Under the pieces are notes generated by a model that was given only the letters and a program-made list of their open reading frames with translations, was not told the DNA's origin and did no database searches. The position numbers were made by a program, and so were the translations under genes. A DNA stretch of 38,429 bases, taken from positions 1-38,429 of the forward strand of contig SLOM01000218.1 of NCBI GenBank assembly GCA_007132505.1. Reading direction: 5' to 3'. Positions within the stretch are counted from its first letter, which is position 1. Each line of letters begins with the position of its first letter. Origin of the DNA: Candidatus Sumerlaeota bacterium (GTDB lineage: Bacteria > Sumerlaeota > Sumerlaeia > SLMS01). Shown here in pieces: positions 34,071 through 38,429 of this stretch.

Positions 34071-34099
34071 ACGCTAGGAACGCCGCGCGGCGTTGGCAA
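34071..34099 (-). promoter_or_regulatory. Candidate promoter of the protease gene with a palindromic operator
   Basis: On the minus strand TTGCCA (34094-34099, 5/6 to TTGACA), 17 bases and TAGCGT (34071-34076, 3/6) form a promoter about 40 bases before the start. The spacer holds AACGCCGCGCGGCGTT (34079-34094), a perfect 16-bp palindrome, where a repressor would overlap the polymerase. Also CCAACGC (34068-34074) pairs with GCGTTGG (34090-34096). Sequence-based inference only. Confidence 0.35.
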
Positions 34100-34255
34100 G
34101 TCGAGACGGCGCTCGTGCCACGGGAAAGACCCGCAATCAGCTGCCGGTGGAAGAACCTCCGGCTATTTCGTTGACACCACGGAACGGGACTCCGCCTTTG
34201 AGATCATGCCAATATTGCGTTCGGCCATCCCCCCACCAAAGGAAAGAAATTCGTC

Positions 34256-35488
34256 ATGCATTCAACCCCTGCCACCCGCAGCAGCCGTGCTGGCTTTACA
34301 CGCACGCTCGCCGCATCCCTTCTGCTTTCTGTCCCGGCCGGCCTCTTCGCCGGGGATCAATCCATCCTGGTCTCGAGCTGGGAGGACCTCCACAACGTAA
34401 GGCTCTTCCTCTCAGGGAGCTATATCCTTGAGCGTGACTTGGGACCCTTGGACGAGGGCTACGACATATACGCCTCCCCCGCCGCGAACGACGGAGCGGG
34501 ATGGCTTCCCATCGGAGGGGGAAGCACCTTCTTCACCGGTGTGCTTGACGGACAGGGCCACACCATCACAGGGCTCCACGTGAACAAGGAGGAATCACAG
34601 GCTGGCCTGTTCGGGGCTGTCTGGGGCGGTGAGATCAAGGACCTTGGTTTGGCCGACGTGAACATCACGTCGGGAGGTGGCAGCGTAGGCGCCCTGTCGG
34701 GATTCCTTCGCGGCACGGTCACCAATTCCTGGAGCACCGGCTCGATCACCGGCGGCAGCGACCAGGCCGGCGGGCTGGTTGGCTCCGGCCGCGTGATCAT
34801 GGACAGCTGCTGGTCGGGCGCCACGGTCACATCCACCTCGTGGGTGGGAGGGCTGATCGGTTTCCAGCAGCTGGAGTCAACGGTCACCAACTCCTACTTC
34901 GTCGGCTCGGCAACCGCCTTACGGCCCACTGCAGCCTCTCACGCGGGGGGACTCGTCGCCGACCTGTTCGGCACGATCAGCACCTCCTACGCAGCAGGCG
35001 GGGTGACTGCCTCTGAAACGGGCGTGGAGGGCGGACTGGTCGCCGACCTCGGCCCGGATGGAACCGTCGAGGATTCCTACTGGGACAGCGTGGTTACCGG
35101 AACAGACACGAGCGAGGGCGGGGGAACACCGCTCACACCCGCCCAAATGAAGGGAGCCGCTGCTGTCACCCACATGACAGCTCTCGATTTCGATGACGTC
35201 TGGGTCACCATGCAGGAAGGAGTCGCCATCAACGGCATCGTGCCGGTCAACGATGGCTATCCGATACTGAGGAACCTTCCGATCGAACCGCAGCTCATGG
35301 CCCAGGCTCCGCTTATTCCACCCGCTGCCCGCGCCATGGGCGACTTCGACAGCAACGGATGCGTGAACTTCCAGGACTTCTTGTTCATGCTGGAGAACTG
35401 GAATCGGGCGATTGACGGAATTCCCATCGGCTTCAACGACTTCCTCGCCCTGCTGGAGAACTGGGGAGAGGGCTGCGTCCCCCTCTGA
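34256..35488 (+). CDS. Exported GLUG-repeat protein with dockerin-like C-terminus
   Basis: 410 residues. Signal peptide to about residue 33 (LLSVPAGLFAG). The middle holds GLUG motif units, such as GVLDGQGHTITGLHV, QAGLFGAV, GALSGFLRG, GGLVGSG and GGLIGFQ, with short aromatic-rich links, as in IgA-peptidase- and adhesin-type surface proteins. The C-terminus has two dockerin-like segments: GDFDSNGCVNFQDFLFMLENWNR and a second GFNDFLALLENWGEG. The NWG ending is usual in Planctomycetota-type secreted proteins. No enzyme domain is seen. AAAGGAAAG precedes ATG 34256; a TTGACA (34171) is 85 bases upstream but without a good -10. Confidence 0.85.
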   Translation: MHSTPATRSSRAGFTRTLAASLLLSVPAGLFAGDQSILVSSWEDLHNVRLFLSGSYILERDLGPLDEGYDIYASPAANDGAGWLPIGGGSTFFTGVLDGQGHTITGLHVNKEESQAGLFGAVWGGEIKDLGLADVNITSGGGSVGALSGFLRGTVTNSWSTGSITGGSDQAGGLVGSGRVIMDSCWSGATVTSTSWVGGLIGFQQLESTVTNSYFVGSATALRPTAASHAGGLVADLFGTISTSYAAGGVTASETGVEGGLVADLGPDGTVEDSYWDSVVTGTDTSEGGGTPLTPAQMKGAAAVTHMTALDFDDVWVTMQEGVAINGIVPVNDGYPILRNLPIEPQLMAQAPLIPPAARAMGDFDSNGCVNFQDFLFMLENWNRAIDGIPIGFNDFLALLENWGEGCVPL

Positions 35489-35515
35489 GACAACCCACCC
35501 AGGAAGAGGCTCAGC

Positions 35516-35554
35516 GGCCCGGGGAGATCCACCATCGCGTGGGTCCCCCGGGCC
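35516..35554. terminator. Strong hairpin between convergent GLUG gene and rodA
   Basis: GGCCCGGGG (35516-35524) pairs with CCCCGGGCC (35546-35554), and GATCCAC (35526-35532) with GTGGGTC (35539-35545, one G-T pair), with a single bulged A and a six-base loop. It lies in the 78-base gap between the convergent stops and could stop transcription on both strands. No long T-run follows on either side. Confidence 0.5.
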
Positions 35555-35566
35555 ATCCCTTTCCTC

Positions 35567-36727
35567 TCACGGGCCGACAAACGTGTAACGCCGCGAGGCC
35601 ACGTTCAACACGATCCCGATCAGGGCGAAGGTGCTCACCAGGAACGACCCGCCGTAACTCAGGAACGGGAGGGGCAGGCCCGTCACCGGCAGAACTCCCA
35701 TGGTCATCCCCACATTAAATAGAACGTGGAAGCTGAACACCGCAAGTAGCCCAGCCACAACGATCCCGCCGAATCGGTCCCGCGCCAGATCCATCGCGCG
35801 GAGCATGCGCAGAATGACAAACAGAAACAGCCCCAGCAGCACGACACCACCCACGAAACCGAACTGCTCCACGTAGCTGGCGAAGATGAAGTCCGTGTGA
35901 TGCTCGGGAAGGAAGCGGTGCGTTCCCTGGGTGCCCTCCCCCCAGCCACGGCCAAACCACCCACCGCTCCCGATCGCCACCTGCGACTGGATGATGTTGT
36001 ACCCGGCTCCCATCGGGTCGGCCTCAGGATTCAGGAACGTGTGAAGGCGCGCCTGCTGGTAGGGCTTCAGGAAGGGATAGCAACAGGCAAACCCCAGCAG
36101 AATGCCCGTTACGATGGCCGCCAGTCTGCGCTTCGGCACCCCGGCCATCAGCATCATCCCCAAGAACATGACGAAAAACAGCGAGGCGGTCCCGAGGTCC
36201 GGCTGTACCAGCACCAGAAGCGCCGGCAGGCCACAAAGCACACCCGGGACGAAGACGCCCTTCCATTCGCCGAGGACCTCCGGCCGGGGCGCCAGCCATT
36301 GCGCGCAGACGAGCACCGTCGCGATCTTCATGGTCTCGCTCGGCTGGAAGCTGACCGGACCGGCCTGCAACCAGCGCGTCGCGTCGTTCACCCTCGTCCC
36401 CGCAAAGAGAACAACCACCAGAAGAGCCAGGTTCGCCACGTAGAGCATCACCGCCGCGCGATTCAGCCAGCGGTAGTCCACCCACATGGTGACCAGCATT
36501 GCTCCGATCGCCACGACAAGGAAGACCGCGTGCCTCGGGATGGCGGCTTCGAGCCTTGGGACGCCGGAGACAGCGCCCTGCAGGCTGAAGAGACCGATCA
36601 GGCCAAGCAGCACCGCCACAGCGAGCAGGGGAAAGTCGAGGTTGGAGACAAAGGCCAGAGCACGCCGGTTACCCGTCGGCGGCGACTCTCCGGCCTCCCG
36701 CGTGACGGCATACGTGGCGGTGCTCAC
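35567..36727 (-). CDS. rodA: Rod-shape peptidoglycan glycosyltransferase RodA (SEDS family)
   Basis: 386 residues, about ten membrane helices. SEDS proteins polymerise lipid II for cell-wall elongation. Motifs: RWLQAGPVSFQPSETMKI, LVQPDLGTAS, the YNIIQSQVAIGSGGWFGRGWGEGTQ loop, FLPEHHTDFIFA and LPFLSYGGS. Placement behind mreC-mreD favours RodA over FtsW. GTG start 36727, overlapping the mreD stop (GTGA). The usual penicillin-binding protein 2 gene is not between mreD and rodA. Confidence 0.93.
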   Translation of the reverse strand: MSTATYAVTREAGESPPTGNRRALAFVSNLDFPLLAVAVLLGLIGLFSLQGAVSGVPRLEAAIPRHAVFLVVAIGAMLVTMWVDYRWLNRAAVMLYVANLALLVVVLFAGTRVNDATRWLQAGPVSFQPSETMKIATVLVCAQWLAPRPEVLGEWKGVFVPGVLCGLPALLVLVQPDLGTASLFFVMFLGMMLMAGVPKRRLAAIVTGILLGFACCYPFLKPYQQARLHTFLNPEADPMGAGYNIIQSQVAIGSGGWFGRGWGEGTQGTHRFLPEHHTDFIFASYVEQFGFVGGVVLLGLFLFVILRMLRAMDLARDRFGGIVVAGLLAVFSFHVLFNVGMTMGVLPVTGLPLPFLSYGGSFLVSTFALIGIVLNVASRRYTFVGP

Positions 36728-37299
36728 GGGACGAGGCTCCGCGAAAGCGCCGGGGGCACGTCATCGCTGCCACCGCGCCGGATGACGATGGCATTCAGCC
36801 TGCACCAGGCGCTCCAGCCCGCCCAGACGGCAGCCAGAAACGCCACAGACCCCGACAGCATCCCTCCGGTCACCAGGAGTCCGTGCTGAAGGACCAGGAC
36901 GGCCCCGCCTGCGGCCATCGCCACGAGGGCAAACCCGGCATGAGCCAAGTCGAAGTGCGACACCGCCTCCGTCCGCGCCACCAGATTGGAGAGGAAGAAG
37001 GCGATCCCCGCGGCGAGGAACGGCCAGGAGATCGGAATTACGCTCATCCAGGCAGCAGTCAGGCAGAGCGGCACGAGCAACCCCGCCTGCACTGGCAGGG
37101 GTCGTGCGAAACCAAGCAGCACCAAGGCAACGATTGGCCCTTCCAGCCGCCAGTGGGGAAGAACTCCCGCCCACAGAAGCCAGACCGCGCTTGCCACACA
37201 CCCAAGGAGGACCCCGAGAGCCAGCTCTCGTCCCGGCTGATCCCTGCCCCGGACAGCCCAGGGGGGAGCCCCCGCACGTGGAAACCCGGCACCTGTCAT
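36724..37299 (-). CDS. mreD: Rod shape-determining protein MreD
   Basis: 191 residues, about five hydrophobic helices (for example LALGVLLGCVASAVWLLWAG, PIVALVLLGFARPL and AGFALVAMAAGGAVLVL). MreD sequences are weakly conserved; the call rests on size, helices and position between mreC and rodA. It overlaps mreC at its start (ATGA) and rodA at its stop, so the three are translated together. Confidence 0.8.
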   Translation of the reverse strand: MTGAGFPRAGAPPWAVRGRDQPGRELALGVLLGCVASAVWLLWAGVLPHWRLEGPIVALVLLGFARPLPVQAGLLVPLCLTAAWMSVIPISWPFLAAGIAFFLSNLVARTEAVSHFDLAHAGFALVAMAAGGAVLVLQHGLLVTGGMLSGSVAFLAAVWAGWSAWCRLNAIVIRRGGSDDVPPALSRSLVP

Positions 37300-38150
37300 T
37301 GTGGACCCGTCTCCGGAAGGCGCTCCAGGGGCAGGACGAACACCGTGCGCAGACGCGCTGGCTCCTCGGGAAGCCGCACGATCGCCACCGGCTCACCCTG
37401 CCGGTTATAGACAAGCTCCTCCACGACGCCGAACAGCACGCCCCCGGGAGCAAGCGACCCTGCCATCCCGGAGGAGACCACGGTGTCGAGTGCATCCGCA
37501 AAGACGGCAGTCCGGTTGAAATGAAACTCCGCCCGGCGCGAATCACCCGTGCCGCGCAGCATGCCCAGCTCGCTCCGCCCCTCAATCTCAGCTCCCCAGA
37601 CGGACCGCCGGTCCGTCACCAACTGCACCAGCGACATGGATTCGTGCACCTCCTCGACCACACCCGCGATTCCGCGGGGCCCAAGGACCACCATGCCCGA
37701 ACGGATACCGTCCCGGCTGCCTGCGGCGATCCACAAGACCTGCCGTCCGCCGGTGACAGGCCCGGAAAGCACCGGCACGGGCTGGAGGTCCCATGTGCCC
37801 TTCGGGATATTCGTGGAGACCTCGTGGCTCAGCGTGGCAAGCGCCTCAGCGGAAAGGGTTCGGTGGCCTTCCAGCTGCGCCTCAAGGAGCTCCTGGCGAA
37901 GGCGCTCGTTCTCTTCGCGAAGCTGCTCCGTTCCACGAAACGTCAGCCAGACATTCTCCGTCCCGTGGCGGAGGGCACCGCCGATCATCAGGACAGGTGT
38001 GGCAAGGGCGGCAAAGAATCCCCGCGCCGCGCGCTCCTCGGTGGGATGGCGCGACTCTATTGCCTGCATCACCAGGGCGAGCAGGATCAGGACAAGTGTG
38101 AACGTGGCAATTCGGCGGGTACGGCTGTTTTTACGCCGGAGCGTGGCCAT
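37296..38150 (-). CDS. mreC: Rod shape-determining protein MreC
   Basis: 284 residues. One N-terminal membrane helix (about 14-32, FTLVLILLALVMQAI), a coiled coil (about 75-97, EQLREENERLRQELLEAQ) and the two-barrel periplasmic part with WIAAGSRDGIRSGMVVLGPRGIAGVVEEV and LVQLVTDRRSVWGAEI, all typical. MreC organises the elongasome between MreB filaments and the wall enzymes. ATG 38150 (MATLRRK) preferred over a TTG one codon upstream. mreB, normally next to it, is not in the 279 bases that remain before the window edge. Confidence 0.93.
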   Translation of the reverse strand: MATLRRKNSRTRRIATFTLVLILLALVMQAIESRHPTEERAARGFFAALATPVLMIGGALRHGTENVWLTFRGTEQLREENERLRQELLEAQLEGHRTLSAEALATLSHEVSTNIPKGTWDLQPVPVLSGPVTGGRQVLWIAAGSRDGIRSGMVVLGPRGIAGVVEEVHESMSLVQLVTDRRSVWGAEIEGRSELGMLRGTGDSRRAEFHFNRTAVFADALDTVVSSGMAGSLAPGGVLFGVVEELVYNRQGEPVAIVRLPEEPARLRTVFVLPLERLPETGPQ

Positions 38151-38305
38151 CAACAGGTCTCAGCTGGAGCAAGAAGGTGCTTTTCGCACGCTAACGGGCG
38201 CAGAAAAGCGGGCCGCGGCACACCGTGTCAAGTCTCCATGGCCCTCTTTCCCGGATCCCGTCCCCCTGTTTCAGCTTCTCTGGCAGCCAGCCAATTCCGG
38301 CTTCC

Positions 38306-38318
38306 AAGTCCAGGACTT
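38306..38318. repeat. Small inverted repeat before mreC
   Basis: AAGTCC and GGACTT around a single A (38306-38318), downstream of the candidate promoter start, in the leader of mreC. Six-base arms; possibly a protein site, more likely chance. Confidence 0.25.
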
Positions 38319-38347
38319 TCCCCATTTTTTCGGACTCTCAATAGCCG

Positions 38348-38376
38348 ATGATATCAAGCTGTCCGCCTTGGTTCAA
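38348..38376 (-). promoter_or_regulatory. Probable promoter of the mreC-mreD-rodA operon
   Basis: On the minus strand TTGAAC (38371-38376, 4/6), 17 bases, then TATCAT (38348-38353, 5/6). Transcription would start near 38341, giving a leader of about 190 bases before the mreC start. A second, weaker TTGACA (38226-38231) with TTTTCT lies nearer the gene. The bases from 38151 to the right edge hold no open frame I can support. Confidence 0.45.
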
Positions 38377-38429
38377 GTCCGGCGGGGCGCGGAAGGCCGG
38401 TGTCTGGCGCCGGCGGAGGATGTCAGCCA

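Noticed and set aside
34171-34199. TTGACA before the GLUG gene as a full promoter
   Set aside because: At 17-18 bases only GCCTTT/CCTTTG is present as a -10.
38311-38329. Minus-strand GGGGAAAGTCC resembling the start of RNase P RNA (GAGGAAAGTCC)
   Set aside because: None of the following conserved RNase P blocks appear, and the piece is embedded in a short gap before mreC.
38365-38385. GGTTCAAGTCC resembling a tRNA T-loop
   Set aside because: The T stem pairs poorly, there is no D arm or anticodon arm at the right distance, and no acceptor partner upstream.
1-38429. CRISPR arrays, transposases, phage genes, tRNA or rRNA genes
   Set aside because: No regular spaced repeats, no transposase or integrase motif and no RNA-gene signature were seen on either strand.

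Overview
The window is a gene-dense, GC-rich stretch of bacterial chromosome (I judge roughly 64-65 % GC by eye). It holds 33 protein genes, one of them cut by the left edge, and I found no RNA gene, insertion sequence, phage gene or CRISPR array. The cell is probably Gram-negative: there is a LolD-type lipoprotein-release ATPase, a lipobox protein, MreC/MreD/RodA and several secreted proteins. A Gre factor with a very long N-terminal extension, FG-GAP and GLUG surface proteins, and a dockerin-like C-terminus with paired N-W motifs point towards the PVC/FCB groups or a related candidate phylum (Planctomycetota-, Lentisphaerota- or Sumerlaeota-like). That placement is inference; no rRNA or marker set is present to settle it.

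Layout. 1-5140 (+): the end of a CDF metal transporter, a secreted calcineurin-like phosphoesterase, a giant Gre factor and a small membrane protein. 5137-5877 (-): RsmE. 5957-8277 (+): two tandem paralogs, each a RanBP2-like zinc finger, a membrane block and a signal-peptidase-like domain that has lost its catalytic Ser and Lys. 8427-13448 (+): a YdiJ-type FAD/Fe-S dehydrogenase, a coiled-coil zinc-ribbon protein and a repeat-bearing lipoprotein. 13462-17865 (-): a compact operon read as sigma-54 response regulator, FolK-TsaE fusion, TsaB, adenosine deaminase. 18044-26095 (+): two small proteins, an FG-GAP protein, trehalose synthase, a Gfo/Idh-like oxidoreductase, alanine racemase, two small membrane proteins and DoxX. 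26150-28449 (-): LolD and the bifunctional NAD(P)HX repair enzyme. 28535-29578 (+): a polyprenyl synthase. 29582-34027 (-): a small zinc ribbon, then glycosyltransferase, large secreted protein and HtrA-like protease in one run. 34256-35488 (+): the GLUG/dockerin-like protein. 35567-38150 (-): rodA, mreD and mreC.

Many neighbours overlap by ATGA or GTGA, so translational coupling is common. Themes are envelope construction (MreCD-RodA, alanine racemase, LolD, glycosyltransferase, polyprenyl synthase), tRNA/rRNA modification (TsaB, TsaE, RsmE) and metabolite repair (Nnr).

The observations most worth following are the tandem zinc-finger/membrane/pseudo-signal-peptidase pair, the FolK-TsaE fusion, the giant Gre factor, and an apparent avoidance of ATC-GAC and GTC-GAC (R-TCGAC) in all genes on both strands: Ile-Asp is written ATT-GAC or with the rare codon ATA-GAC instead. 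There is no gene-free stretch longer than 300 bases; the longest is the right edge (38151-38429), which holds a probable promoter.
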